Assembly (NCBI GenBank): GCA_900471515.1
Contig: UCFC01000031.1
Span: 16,524 to 80,523, forward strand
Reading direction: 5' to 3'
Source of the DNA: Hyphomicrobiales bacterium
GTDB lineage: Bacteria > Pseudomonadota > Alphaproteobacteria > Rhizobiales > Rhizobiaceae
DNA length: 64,000 nucleotides
Of the stretch, positions 1-8,851 are shown piece by piece. Position numbers and translations under genes: made by a program. Positions within the stretch are counted from its first letter, which is position 1, and every line of letters begins with the position of its first letter. The notes below the pieces were generated by a model. It had not been told where the DNA came from. It saw only the letters and a list, made by a program, of their open reading frames with translations, and searched no databases.

Positions 1-452
1 TCCTGTTCGGGAATGCCCTTGTAGGTTCTGTAGGCATAGTCGAGCAGGTTCAGGTGATAGCGGCTGCTCAAGCCGAAGGCGTGGATGAAACCCGCCAGAA
101 CGCGGGCCGTATAGGCACCGCGGCTGAAGCCGAAAATATAGATGCGGTCGCGCTCGGGATGACCGCCGTGATCGTCGGGCGGACCGGCATCGTAGTTCTC
201 GACCAGGAAGCGATAGGCGCCCTTGACGTTTTCATCGAGCCCCCAGCCGGTGGCAAGGCCCCAGACTTCGATAGTCTTGCGGTAGAAGCGCGACCATGCA
301 TCTGCCGCACCAAGCGTGCCGACTCCGGGATCGTAATAGACGATCTGTTCGTCCGAGCGCTTCAGCGTTCCGAACAGGCGCAGAATATTGGTGCGGTCTG
401 CAGATATCTCGTTCGACGTGCCGTCGAACAGAATGACGATGTTCTTCGACAT
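1..452 (-). CDS. DUF2235 alpha/beta hydrolase-like protein (3' end beyond window)
   Basis: The N-terminal 150 residues of a larger protein are visible; the C-terminus lies beyond the left edge. The reading opens MSKNIVILFDGTSNEIS, continues with TNILRLFG and YDPGVGT, and reaches GFSRGAYTARVLAGFIHAFG, where the serine in GFSRGA is the expected nucleophile elbow. This order is the hallmark of DUF2235 proteins, a hydrolase-fold family that includes type VI secretion phospholipase effectors as well as many housekeeping members of unknown substrate. No secretion genes are visible next to it. The start at 452 is preceded by GGGGAG, which is buried in a perfect inverted repeat (see separate entry). 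Family assignment is good; substrate unknown. Confidence 0.8.
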   Translation of the reverse strand, partial: MSKNIVILFDGTSNEISADRTNILRLFGTLKRSDEQIVYYDPGVGTLGAADAWSRFYRKTIEVWGLATGWGLDENVKGAYRFLVENYDAGPPDDHGGHPERDRIYIFGFSRGAYTARVLAGFIHAFGLSSRYHLNLLDYAYRTYKGIPEQ

Positions 453-453
453 G

Positions 454-480
454 CTGCTCCCCGATACGGCCGGGGAGCAG
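454..480. promoter_or_regulatory. 10-bp perfect inverted repeat covering the ribosome site of the DUF2235 gene
   Basis: CTGCTCCCCG (454-463) and CGGGGAGCAG (471-480) form a perfect 10-bp stem with a 7-nt loop, ending one base before the ATG at 452. In the minus-strand mRNA the Shine-Dalgarno-like GGGGAG lies inside the stem, so the hairpin should limit ribosome access. It could equally be a protein operator. Confidence 0.6.
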
Positions 481-542
481 GCTAACATCAAGTTCCCATG
501 CCTGCAATTTGGGGTCGCAGTTTTGTCGGGATGGGAGGCAGA

Positions 543-567
543 GGTGAAGGGGGCTTGCCCCTTCACC
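543..567 (-). terminator. Hairpin just after carB
   Basis: GGTGAAGGGG (543-552) pairs with CCCCTTCACC (558-567) around a 5-nt loop, 7 bases downstream of the carB stop. It lacks a U-tract, so it may be a stabilising 3' hairpin rather than an efficient intrinsic terminator. Confidence 0.45.
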
Positions 568-573
568 CGATCG

Positions 574-3500
574 TCAGAAGTAGCTCTGCAGCGGACGGAC
601 TTCGAGGTTGCCGGCCTTCAGCGCCTTGATGGCCTGGGCGGCGGCTTCGGCGCCGGCCATGGTGGTGTAATAGGGCACTTTCTGCATCAGCGTGGCGCGG
701 CGCAGCGACTTCGAATCCGAGATCGCCTTGTTGCCGTCGGTCGTGTTGATGACGAGCTGGACCTGGCGGTTGCGGATGGCGTCCTCGATATGCGGACGCC
801 CCTCGAGAACCTTGTTGATCTTGGTGGCCTCGATGCCGTTTTCGCCGAGGAAGCGAGCGGTGCCGCCGGTTGCCAGAACCTTGAAGCCCTGTTCGGCCAG
901 AATGCGGATCGCCGGCAGGACGCGCGGCTTGTCGGCATCGCGCACGGAGACGAAGACCGTGCCTTCACGCGGCAGTTCGACGCCGGCGCCGAGCTGGGAC
1001 TTGGCGAAGGCCAGCGCGAAATCGCTGTCGAGACCGATGACTTCGCCGGTGGAGCGCATTTCCGGGCCGAGCAGCGTATCGACACCGGGGAAGCGGGCGA
1101 AGGGGAAGACGGCTTCCTTGACGGCGATGTGCTTCAGCGCCCGCGGATCGGGCTTTTCGCCATAGGCGGCGAAGGTCGCGTCGAGCTTCTCGCCGGCCAT
1201 GACGCGGGCGGCGATCTTGGCGATCGGCGCACCGATGGTCTTGGCGACGAAAGGCACGGTACGCGAGGCGCGCGGGTTGACTTCAAGGACGTAGACCGTG
1301 TCGTCCTTGATGGCGAACTGCACGTTCATCAGGCCGCCGACATTCAGCGCCTTCGCCATGGCCTTGGCCTGACGTTCCAGCTCGTCGAGCATTTCGCGCG
1401 ACAGCGTGCGCGGCGGCAGCGAGCAGGCGCTGTCGCCCGAATGGATGCCGGCCTCTTCGATATGCTCCATGATGCCGGCGACATAGACGTCGGTGCCGTC
1501 GGAGAGGCAGTCGACATCGACTTCGATGGCGTTGGTCAGGTAGCTGTCGAAGAGCAGCGGGTTCTTGCCGAGCAGGGTGTTGATCTGGCCGGTCTTGTCG
1601 TTCGGGTAGCGGGCCTTGATATCTTCCGGCACTAGTTCCGGAACGGTGTCGAGCAGGTAGGTCTGCAGCTGGCTCTCGGCATGGATGATCTGCATGGCGC
1701 GGCCGCCGAGCACGTAGGACGGGCGAACGACCAGCGGGAAGCCGATTTCGGCGGCGACGAGGCGGGCCTGCTCGACCGAGTAGGCGATGCCGTTGTTCGG
1801 CTGGTTGAGGTCGAGCTTCATCAGAAGCTTCTGGAAACGGTCGCGGTCCTCGGCAAGGTCGATCGCATCGGGGGCGGTGCCGAGGATCGGGATACCGTTC
1901 TTTTCCAGCGCTTCGGCAAGCTTCAGCGGGGTCTGGCCGCCGAACTGGACGATGACGCCGACGACTTCGCCCTTTTCCTGCTCGGCGCGCAGGATCTCGA
2001 TCACGTCTTCGGCCGTCAGCGGCTCGAAATAGAGGCGGTCTGACGTATCGTAGTCGGTCGAAACGGTTTCCGGGTTGCAGTTGATCATGATCGCTTCGTA
2101 GCCGGCATCCTTCAGCGCGAAGGCGGCATGGCAGCAGCAATAGTCGAACTCGATGCCCTGGCCGATACGGTTCGGGCCGCCGCCGAGGATGACGACCTTC
2201 TTGCGGTCGGAGACCTGCGCCTCGGAGCGGGCGGCGCCGACGAAAGGCGTCTCGTAGGTCGAGTACATGTAGGCGGTGGGCGAAGCGAATTCGGCCGCGC
2301 AAGTATCGATGCGCTTGAAGACCGGGCGGACGTTGAGCGAATTGCGCAGCTCGGCCACTTCCTTCGGGCGCTTGCCGGTCAGCGTGGCCAAGCGGGCATC
2401 GGAGAAGCCCATGGCCTTCAGCATGCGCAGGTTGGCGGCATCCTCGGGCAGGCCGTGCTCGCGGATGCGGGCTTCCATGTCGACGATGTTCTTCAGCTGG
2501 GCGATGAACCAGGGATCGATCTTGCAGCCCTCATGGACTTCGGCCTCGCTCATGCCCTGACGCAGCGCCTGGGCGACCATGCGCAGGCGGTCCGGGGTCG
2601 GCGTGCCGATCGCGGCGCGGATGGCGTTCTGGCTGGATTCGCCTTCCTCGAAATCCGGGATCTCGATTTCGTCGAGGCCGGTCAGGCCGGTTTCGAGGCC
2701 GCGCAGCGCCTTCTGCAGCGATTCGGCAAAGGTACGGCCGATCGCCATGACTTCGCCGACCGACTTCATGGCGGTCGTCAGGACCGGCGAAGCGCCGGGG
2801 AATTTCTCGAAGGCGAAACGCGGGATCTTGGTGACGACATAGTCGATCGACGGTTCGAAGGAGGCAGGCGTTGCGCCGCCGGTAATGTCGTTTTCGAGTT
2901 CGTCGAGCGTGTAGCCGATGGCGAGCTTGGCGGCGACCTTGGCGATCGGGAAGCCGGTGGCCTTGGAGGCGAGTGCGGAGGAGCGCGAGACGCGCGGGTT
3001 CATTTCGATGACGACGAGGCGGCCGTCCTTCGGATTGACGGCAAACTGCACGTTCGAGCCGCCGGTCTCCACGCCGATCTCGCGCAGCACCGCAATCGAG
3101 GCGTTGCGCATGATCTGGTATTCCTTGTCCGTCAGCGTCAGCGCCGGGGCAACGGTGATCGAATCGCCGGTATGGACGCCCATCGGATCGATGTTTTCGA
3201 TGGAGCAGATGATGATGCAGTTGTCCGCCTTGTCGCGGACGACCTCCATCTCGTATTCCTTCCAGCCGAGAACGGACTCTTCGATCAGCACTTCCGTGGT
3301 CGGGGAGGCGTCGAGGCCGCCGCCGACGATTTCGAAGAATTCCGAGCGGTTATAGGCAATGCCGCCGCCGGTGCCGCCGAGCGTGAAGGACGGGCGGATG
3401 ATGGCGGGCAGGCCGACATGGTCGAGCGCCTGGGCGGCAATCGCCATGGCATGGCTCATGTAGCGCTGCTTGCGGTCGCTCTCGCCGAGGTTCCACTGGT

Positions 3501-4059
3501 TTTCCAGTTCGTCGAGCGCCTTGTCGAGATCGGCGCCGGAGAGGCTTTCGCGCAGCTTGGCACGCTCGGCCTCGTGTGTCTTGCGGTCGGCATCCTTGAT
3601 ATCGGTGGCGTTTGCCAGCATCGAGCGCGGGGTTTCCAGGCCGATCTTGGCCATGGCTTCGCGGAAGAGGGCGCGGTCTTCGGCCTTGTCGATGGCGGCG
3701 GGCTTGGCGCCGATCATTTCGACATTGTAGCGGTCGAGCACGCCCATGCGCTTCAGCGAAAGCGCGGTGTTCAGCGCGGTCTGGCCGCCCATGGTCGGCA
3801 GCAGCGCATCCGGACGCTCCTTGGCGATGATCTTGGCGACGACTTCGGGCGTGATCGGCTCGACATAGGTCGCGTCGGCCAGACCCGGATCGGTCATGAT
3901 CGTTGCCGGGTTGGAGTTGACGAGGATGACGCGGTAGCCTTCCTCTTTCAGCGCCTTGCAGGCCTGGGTGCCGGAATAGTCGAATTCGCAAGCCTGGCCA
4001 ATGACGATCGGTCCCGCGCCGATGATGAGGATCGATTTGATGTCTTGGCGCTTCGGCAT
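574..4059 (-). CDS. carB: Carbamoyl-phosphate synthase, large subunit
   Basis: Makes carbamoyl phosphate from bicarbonate, ATP and the ammonia delivered by CarA, feeding arginine and pyrimidine synthesis in the cytoplasm. The 1161-residue protein has the duplicated architecture: an N-terminal carboxyphosphate half opening with IKSILIIGAGPIVIGQACEF, an oligomerisation segment around residues 420-600, a second synthetase half opening with KKVVILGGGPNRIGQGIEF near 680, and a C-terminal MGS-like allosteric domain over about the last 140 residues (GTVFVSVRDADK, LATGGTARFL). It is longer than the E. coli enzyme (1073), as is usual in rhizobia. carA lies about 9 kb away at 13150-14355, so the subunits are not in one operon. 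Start 4059 gives the normal MPKR N-terminus. Confidence 0.97.
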   Translation of the reverse strand: MPKRQDIKSILIIGAGPIVIGQACEFDYSGTQACKALKEEGYRVILVNSNPATIMTDPGLADATYVEPITPEVVAKIIAKERPDALLPTMGGQTALNTALSLKRMGVLDRYNVEMIGAKPAAIDKAEDRALFREAMAKIGLETPRSMLANATDIKDADRKTHEAERAKLRESLSGADLDKALDELENQWNLGESDRKQRYMSHAMAIAAQALDHVGLPAIIRPSFTLGGTGGGIAYNRSEFFEIVGGGLDASPTTEVLIEESVLGWKEYEMEVVRDKADNCIIICSIENIDPMGVHTGDSITVAPALTLTDKEYQIMRNASIAVLREIGVETGGSNVQFAVNPKDGRLVVIEMNPRVSRSSALASKATGFPIAKVAAKLAIGYTLDELENDITGGATPASFEPSIDYVVTKIPRFAFEKFPGASPVLTTAMKSVGEVMAIGRTFAESLQKALRGLETGLTGLDEIEIPDFEEGESSQNAIRAAIGTPTPDRLRMVAQALRQGMSEAEVHEGCKIDPWFIAQLKNIVDMEARIREHGLPEDAANLRMLKAMGFSDARLATLTGKRPKEVAELRNSLNVRPVFKRIDTCAAEFASPTAYMYSTYETPFVGAARSEAQVSDRKKVVILGGGPNRIGQGIEFDYCCCHAAFALKDAGYEAIMINCNPETVSTDYDTSDRLYFEPLTAEDVIEILRAEQEKGEVVGVIVQFGGQTPLKLAEALEKNGIPILGTAPDAIDLAEDRDRFQKLLMKLDLNQPNNGIAYSVEQARLVAAEIGFPLVVRPSYVLGGRAMQIIHAESQLQTYLLDTVPELVPEDIKARYPNDKTGQINTLLGKNPLLFDSYLTNAIEVDVDCLSDGTDVYVAGIMEHIEEAGIHSGDSACSLPPRTLSREMLDELERQAKAMAKALNVGGLMNVQFAIKDDTVYVLEVNPRASRTVPFVAKTIGAPIAKIAARVMAGEKLDATFAAYGEKPDPRALKHIAVKEAVFPFARFPGVDTLLGPEMRSTGEVIGLDSDFALAFAKSQLGAGVELPREGTVFVSVRDADKPRVLPAIRILAEQGFKVLATGGTARFLGENGIEATKINKVLEGRPHIEDAIRNRQVQLVINTTDGNKAISDSKSLRRATLMQKVPYYTTMAGAEAAAQAIKALKAGNLEVRPLQSYF

Positions 4060-4232
4060 GGGCGATATCCATTGTGTGGCTGCGCAAAAAGCCGGCCAGG
4101 GTGGGAGATCACCGGGTCGGGTCGCGCATTGAGGGTCTTTTCAGGCTAGAAGCGGCTTATAGGCAAATGTTTTTGCAAACGGAACCCCATAAATCACGGA
4201 ATCGACAGGAATTCGGACCGGCTTTTGGAAGC

Positions 4233-5261
4233 CTATTGCCCGGCGGGCAAGACGAGCGTGCGAATCTCGCCGCCAAACGCCGGATTGGCGATGGCTTCGG
4301 GTGCCTGTTCCAGCGTTACACGACGCGAAATCAGTGGCTCGACCTTGACCGCGCCCGTGGCAATGAGATCGGCGGCGCGCTGGTGGGTGAACGGGTTGAG
4401 GAAGGAGCTGACGAGATTCACCTCCCGAAACAGCAGATCGAATGGCTCGATCTCTATCCTTGCGCCCTGCGGCATGACGCCGAGGATGACTGCCGTGCCG
4501 CCGCGTCTTGCAAGCCTCGGCGCCTGCATCATCGTTTCGGCAACACCGGCACATTCGAAGACGACATCAGCGCCGCCGGGCAGCAAGCCGCCGTCGCCGG
4601 CAATGCCGCTGACCGCATCCGCCGCTGACGGATCGAAGCTTGCGGTGGCACCCAGCGTTTCGGCCAGCGCGCGTTTGCCGGCATTGCGGGTGACGAGGAG
4701 AATACGCGTCGCGCCGGCAAGCCGGGCAAGCTGCACGGTCAACAGGCCGATCACGCCGCCGCCGAGCACGATGACGGAAGAGCCGGTCCTGACATTGGCG
4801 AGATCGACGCCATGCAGGCAGCAGGCGAGCGGCTCGCAAAAGGCGCCGTGCAGGGGATCGAGGCCGGGCGGCAGGGCGAAGGCCTGTTTCTGCGGGAGGA
4901 TGACATAATCGGCAAAGCCGCCATCGCGGTGAATGCCGATGGCCTGCAGGTTCCGGCAGAGATTGACCCGGCCCCTGCGGCATTCTTCGCAGCCGCCGCA
5001 GGCGATGTTGGGATCGCCGGTCACGCGCATGCCGGGGCGGAAGCCCACGACATCGGGGCCGACCGCTTCGATGATGCCGGCAAATTCGTGCCCGAGCGTC
5101 ACCGGCGGGTGCGAGGGGAACTCGCCGAGGAAAAGATGGCGGTCGGTGCCGCAGATGCCGCAGGCTTCGATGCGCACCAGCAAATCGCCGGGGCCGGGAA
5201 CGGGTTTTTCGACCTCGCGCAGAAACAGCTTTCCGGTCGCTTCCAGGCGCACGGCTTTCAT
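4233..5261 (-). CDS. Zinc-dependent alcohol/polyol dehydrogenase (MDR family)
   Basis: A 342-residue medium-chain dehydrogenase. Catalytic zinc ligands are visible at C34 (with C37 nearby, ACGICGTD) and H58-E59 (TLGHEF). The structural zinc lobe has C88, C91, C94 and C102 (CGGCEECRRGRVNLC). A Rossmann NAD(P) site follows at VLGGGVIGLLTVQLA near residue 165. Such enzymes oxidise a secondary alcohol or polyol to a ketone; the exact substrate cannot be read, and sorbitol or threonine dehydrogenase-like relatives are the closest style. Start 5261 has a strong GGGAGGAG site ten bases upstream, which decides against the longer reading from 5324. It lies 173 bp upstream of carB on the same strand, probably independently expressed. 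Confidence 0.88.
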   Translation of the reverse strand: MKAVRLEATGKLFLREVEKPVPGPGDLLVRIEACGICGTDRHLFLGEFPSHPPVTLGHEFAGIIEAVGPDVVGFRPGMRVTGDPNIACGGCEECRRGRVNLCRNLQAIGIHRDGGFADYVILPQKQAFALPPGLDPLHGAFCEPLACCLHGVDLANVRTGSSVIVLGGGVIGLLTVQLARLAGATRILLVTRNAGKRALAETLGATASFDPSAADAVSGIAGDGGLLPGGADVVFECAGVAETMMQAPRLARRGGTAVILGVMPQGARIEIEPFDLLFREVNLVSSFLNPFTHQRAADLIATGAVKVEPLISRRVTLEQAPEAIANPAFGGEIRTLVLPAGQ

Positions 5262-5338
5262 CGGCGTTCTCCTCCCTGTCTCCTTGCCGTCAGGAAGCGG
5301 GAAAGCGGGAGTCGCGTCAAGCATTTACCGGGGCTTCT

Positions 5339-6109
5339 TCAGCCGAAACGGCGGCGGGCTTGCTCGGCAAAACTGCGGCTGACGGGGATTTGCGTACCGT
5401 CGCGCGTGAGGATCAGGACCTTGCCGTTGTCGCGTTTCAAGGTCTCGACATGGGCGTCGGCCACCCAATGCGACCTGTGGACCTGCAGCCCCGGTGTCGC
5501 GCCGATTTCGCGCAGCGCATCGGAAAAGCGCAGCAGCACCAGCTCGCGGCCGCGGCTGGTGACGACCTCCGTGTAGTGATCCTGTACCGAGAGGCGCAGC
5601 AGGACGCCGCGGTTCTGCGGCTTCAGCCGGTCGAGGATCGAGGCGGCAGGCGGGGCCTGTGCCGCGGCCTCTTCGATCTGCCGGTGCATGGCAAGATAGG
5701 TCAGAAAACAGAAGAGGGCGCAGAGCGGCAGCGCGAAAAGGGCTCTTGCCAGGCCGCCGCCGAGGGCCGCCGGATCGCCGCTGAAGCCATAGTCCACAAG
5801 GCCGATCGCAAAGCCGATCGGCAAGGCGGCGACCAGCGAGCCGATCATCATGCGCCAGAACGTATTCCCCAGCCGCTTGCGCAGCAGCGCATCGGCGAGC
5901 ACGGAAAACAGGATGGCGATCGACCATGCGACGGCGTGCAGGATCAGCCAGTAGGCGAAGCGCTCGCCGGCCGGCATGCTGTCCATCGTGCCGTAGGGAC
6001 CTGTCACCGCGAAGATGAGGACAATGGCGAGGAAGGTTCCCCAGAAGCGCGAAGAGCGCCAGAAGACCTGCAATTCGCGAAGCGTGGATTGCAAGGAGGG
6101 GTGATCCAC
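5339..6109 (-). CDS. Membrane-anchored LytTR-family transcription regulator
   Basis: The C-terminal 90 or so residues are a LytTR DNA-binding domain (LLRLSVQDHYTEVVTSRG, LVLLRFSDALREIG, LQVHRSHWVADAHV, IPVSRSFAEQARRRFG). In front are about four hydrophobic helices (WGTFLAIVLIFAVTG; WLILHAVAWSIAILFSVLA; MIGSLVAALPIGFAIGL; LFALPLCALFCFLTYLA). There is no receiver domain, so this is a one-component regulator that may sense a membrane or envelope signal. I place the start at GTG 6109, preceded by GGCGGGAAAA; a GTG at 6154 would add 15 residues but has no ribosome site. It sits 77 bp from the alcohol dehydrogenase start, same strand. Confidence 0.8.
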   Translation of the reverse strand: MDHPSLQSTLRELQVFWRSSRFWGTFLAIVLIFAVTGPYGTMDSMPAGERFAYWLILHAVAWSIAILFSVLADALLRKRLGNTFWRMMIGSLVAALPIGFAIGLVDYGFSGDPAALGGGLARALFALPLCALFCFLTYLAMHRQIEEAAAQAPPAASILDRLKPQNRGVLLRLSVQDHYTEVVTSRGRELVLLRFSDALREIGATPGLQVHRSHWVADAHVETLKRDNGKVLILTRDGTQIPVSRSFAEQARRRFG

Positions 6110-6194
6110 GAAGTTTTCCCGCCGTTTACGCCATGTTCGTTGAGAGAGATGCACTCATGCCGGAAACGGGGGGCGAATTCAACCGGAGCCGATC

Positions 6195-6683
6195 ATGACG
6201 CTTGAACCTCTGCTCAATGCGCCTCCTGCCATACAGATCCATGTCGCCGCCGTCGTGCCGGCGGCCATCCTCGGGGCCTATCTGCTCGCTCGGCCGAAGG
6301 GCACGCGGCTGCACCGGCTGCTCGGCAAGATCTGGATGGCGCTGATGGTGGTGACGGCGCTGTCGAGCTTTTTCATCCACGAGATCAATCTCGTTTACGG
6401 CTTCAGCCCGATCCACCTTCTCTCCGTCTTCGTACTCGCCGGAAGCTGGCGGGCAATCCTCGCTGCGCGCCGGCACGATATCCGCACGCATCGGCGGATC
6501 GTATCGGGCATGTATTTCGGCGGCATCGTCGTTGCCGGCCTTGCGACGCTGCTGCCGGGCAGGATCATGCATGCGGTGACGTTCTCCGGCAACAGCTGGC
6601 TGACCCTGGTGCTGTTCGGGCTGATTGCCGCCGCGATCGTCGCGGCCGTCGGCTTTCGCCCGCGCCGCGGCCGGGTCGCGTGA
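6195..6683 (+). CDS. DUF2306 family integral membrane protein
   Basis: A 162-residue, five-helix membrane protein. Hydrophobic segments fall near residues 12-32, 42-62, 70-88, 103-122 and 135-155. Conserved polar features typical of DUF2306 are present: H16 in helix 1, LHRLLGKIWMALM (residues 38-50) with HxxxGxxW, SFFIHE, and RRIVSGMYFGG. The repeated His and Arg residues near helix ends suggest a haem- or cofactor-associated membrane protein, but no function is established. It is transcribed divergently from the LytTR gene, with fewer than 100 bp between them, so the regulator may control it. Confidence 0.75.
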   Translation: MTLEPLLNAPPAIQIHVAAVVPAAILGAYLLARPKGTRLHRLLGKIWMALMVVTALSSFFIHEINLVYGFSPIHLLSVFVLAGSWRAILAARRHDIRTHRRIVSGMYFGGIVVAGLATLLPGRIMHAVTFSGNSWLTLVLFGLIAAAIVAAVGFRPRRGRVA

Positions 6684-6767
6684 GGAAGCGGCTGGAATTC
6701 GCCCTTGCGGCGGATATATAACTGACTCCTGAGAGCATGCATGGGCGCATCGCCGGGGAGATCGATC

Positions 6768-7697
6768 ATGGAATGGAAAGGACGGCGTCAGTCCGACAAT
6801 ATCGAGGATCGCCGCAGCGATCCGTCCGGTGGCATTGGACGCAATCCCTTCGGCCGCGGCGGTGGCTTCAGCTTTCCGTCGGGCGGTGGCGTCGGCCGTC
6901 GCGGCGGCGGGCTCAGCATCGGCACGATCGTCTTTCTCGTCGTCATCTACCTGATCTTCAAGGCGATGGGCATCGACCTGATGCAGGTCATGGAAGGCGG
7001 CGGATCGATGGACGGCTCCGGCTACTCGCAGAGCGAGTCCGCCCCGCAGACGCCCGCCAACGACGAGATGACCGCCTTCGTGCGCACGGTTCTCGCCGAA
7101 ACCGAAGATACCTGGCATGGTATCTTCCAGTCTCAGGGCCGGGATTACGAAGAGCCGCGCCTCGTGCTCTTCTCCGGCCAGACGCAGTCCGCCTGCGGTT
7201 TCGCATCGGCTGCGACCGGACCCTTCTATTGCCCGGGCGATCACAAGGTCTACCTCGATACGGCCTTCTTCCAGCAGCTTTCCGATCAGTTCGGCGCGTC
7301 GGGCGATTTTGCCGAGGCCTATGTGATCGCGCACGAAGTCGGCCATCATGTGCAGAGTCTGCTCGGCATCCTGCCGAAATTCAATCAGGCGCGCCAAAGC
7401 ATGAGCGAGGCCGATGCCAACAGAATGTCGGTCCGCGTCGAGCTGCAGGCAGATTGTTTTGCCGGCATCTGGGGCAAGTTTACCCAGCAGAAGGGCATTC
7501 TGGACGCCGGCGATCTGGAGGAGGCGCTGAATGCCGCCCAGCAGATCGGCGACGATACGCTGCAGAAGCGTTCGCAGGGCTATGTCGTGCCCGAGAGTTT
7601 CAACCACGGCACCTCGGCGCAGCGTATGCGCTGGTTCAAGCGCGGCTTCGACAGCGGGCAGCTTTCGGCCTGCGATACTTTCTCCAACCCGATCTGA
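6768..7697 (+). CDS. ypfJ: Neutral zinc metallopeptidase, YpfJ family
   Basis: A 309-residue protein of the putative neutral zinc metallopeptidase family. The N-terminal region is Gly/Arg rich (about residues 20-45), followed by one transmembrane helix (IGTIVFLVVIYLIFKAMG) and an extracytoplasmic catalytic domain. The zinc motif is HEVGHH, with H189, E190 and H193; downstream ELQADCFAGIWG supplies the third-ligand region. Conserved family stretches include LVLFSGQTQSACGFA, GPFYCPGDHKVYLD and FNHGTSAQRMRWFKRGFDSG. Start 6768 follows GGGGAG at proper spacing and gives the usual MEWKGRR N-terminus; an upstream ATG at 6741 is less likely. Physiological substrate unknown. Confidence 0.9.
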   Translation: MEWKGRRQSDNIEDRRSDPSGGIGRNPFGRGGGFSFPSGGGVGRRGGGLSIGTIVFLVVIYLIFKAMGIDLMQVMEGGGSMDGSGYSQSESAPQTPANDEMTAFVRTVLAETEDTWHGIFQSQGRDYEEPRLVLFSGQTQSACGFASAATGPFYCPGDHKVYLDTAFFQQLSDQFGASGDFAEAYVIAHEVGHHVQSLLGILPKFNQARQSMSEADANRMSVRVELQADCFAGIWGKFTQQKGILDAGDLEEALNAAQQIGDDTLQKRSQGYVVPESFNHGTSAQRMRWFKRGFDSGQLSACDTFSNPI

Positions 7698-7707
7698 TAC
7701 CGAAAGG

Positions 7708-7732
7708 CGGCACCCCGAAGGGCAGGGTGCCG
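7708..7732. terminator. Hairpin between convergent ypfJ and aldo/keto reductase genes
   Basis: CGGCACCC (7708-7715) pairs with GGGTGCCG (7725-7732). It lies between the two converging stop codons and could serve both, although neither side has a long T-run. Confidence 0.45.
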
Positions 7733-7747
7733 GCCTCTCGGGGCTGA

Positions 7748-8740
7748 CTACTTTTCACTGTCCATGTGCCTGAGCTGGGCTTCCGGATAACGGGCGCCCT
7801 TGGCCGCGCCTTTCGGCACGGCGCGTTCGATGGCGGCGAGATCGTCGGCGGTGAGTTTCACCGCGCGCGAGCCGAGCGCCTCCGTCAGCCGGTCGCGGCG
7901 GCGGGCGCCGACCAGCGGCACGATATCCTCGCCCTGTGCCGCCACCCAGGCGATCGCGACCTGCGCGACCGAGGCGCCCTTGAAGGTGGCGATCTTTCTG
8001 AGTTCTTCGACCAGGGCAAGGTTTTCATCGACGTTGCCTTCCTGGAAGCGCGGGCTGAAGGCGCGGAAATCGCCTGCACCCTGCTGGCCCTTCTGCCAAT
8101 GGCCGCTGATGAGGCCGCGCGACAGCACGCCATAGGCGGTGACGGAAATGCCGAGGTCACGGGTCGTCGGCAGGATTTCGTCCTCGATGCCGCGGGAAAT
8201 CAGCGAATATTCGATCTGCAGGTCGGCGATAGGGGCGACGGCGGCGGCCCGGCGGATCGTATCCGCCCCGACTTCGGAGAGGCCGACATGGCGGACGTAA
8301 CCGGCCTTGATGAGATCCGTTATCGCGCCGACCGTTTCCTCGATCGGCACATTGGGATCGAGGCGGGCGGGGCGATAGATGTCGATATAGTCGACGCCGA
8401 GGCGTTGCAGCGTATAGGCGAGGAAGTTCTTCACGGCGATCGGGCGGGCGTCGTAGCCGTTCCAGCCATTGGAGGGATCGCGCAGCGCGCCGAACTTGAC
8501 GCTGATGACGGCGTCTTCGCGCCTGCGGCCCTTCAGCGCTTCGCCGATCAGCATTTCGTTATGGCCCATGCCGTAGAAATCGCCGGTGTCGAGCAGGTTG
8601 ATGCCGGCATCGAGCGCGGCATGGATGGTCGCAATGCTTTCGGCGCGGTCGGACGGGCCGTACATGCCCGACATGCCCATGCAGCCGAGGCCGATGGCCG
8701 AGACTTGGGGACCGGTTTTTCCCAAACGATAGGTCTGCAT
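7748..8740 (-). CDS. Aldo/keto reductase
   Basis: A 330-residue NADPH-dependent oxidoreductase of the aldo/keto reductase superfamily (YajO/Tas/AKR13-like). Catalytic tetrad positions are visible: D and Y in LLDTGDFYGMGHNE (near residue 50) and the lysine in VISVKFG. A His is expected after YIDIY but here the sequence reads YIDIYRPARLDPNVPIEE, as in other members of this subfamily. The C-terminal coenzyme loop is IVPLVGARRRDRL. Start 8740 is preceded by AAGGAG. The gene is divergent from a LysR regulator, 111 bp apart, an arrangement in which the regulator usually controls the enzyme. Confidence 0.9.
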   Translation of the reverse strand: MQTYRLGKTGPQVSAIGLGCMGMSGMYGPSDRAESIATIHAALDAGINLLDTGDFYGMGHNEMLIGEALKGRRREDAVISVKFGALRDPSNGWNGYDARPIAVKNFLAYTLQRLGVDYIDIYRPARLDPNVPIEETVGAITDLIKAGYVRHVGLSEVGADTIRRAAAVAPIADLQIEYSLISRGIEDEILPTTRDLGISVTAYGVLSRGLISGHWQKGQQGAGDFRAFSPRFQEGNVDENLALVEELRKIATFKGASVAQVAIAWVAAQGEDIVPLVGARRRDRLTEALGSRAVKLTADDLAAIERAVPKGAAKGARYPEAQLRHMDSEK

Positions 8741-8786
8741 CTTCTTCTCCTTCAACGGCGCCCCGACGGCGTCTTCGGATGCGGTT

Positions 8787-8799
8787 TTATCGCCGATAA
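8787..8799. promoter_or_regulatory. Candidate LysR-type operator (T-N11-A palindrome)
   Basis: TTATCG-C-CGATAA is a perfect 13-bp dyad in the divergent promoter region and fits the T-N11-A rule for LysR-family sites. A further CGATAA half-site lies at 8807-8812. Confidence 0.55.
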
Positions 8800-8851
8800 G
8801 TTTGTGCGATAATCCGGATAGTCTCGAACAGGCCGTACGGGAAAATGCACA

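Noticed and set aside
2128..4149. 673-codon plus-strand ORF opposite carB
   Set aside because: A shadow of the GC-rich carB reading frame; low-complexity composition, no domain, and no ribosome site.
6126..7607. 493-codon minus-strand ORF opposite DUF2306 and ypfJ genes
   Set aside because: Spans two real genes and their intergenic region; His/Arg/Glu-rich translation typical of antisense frames.
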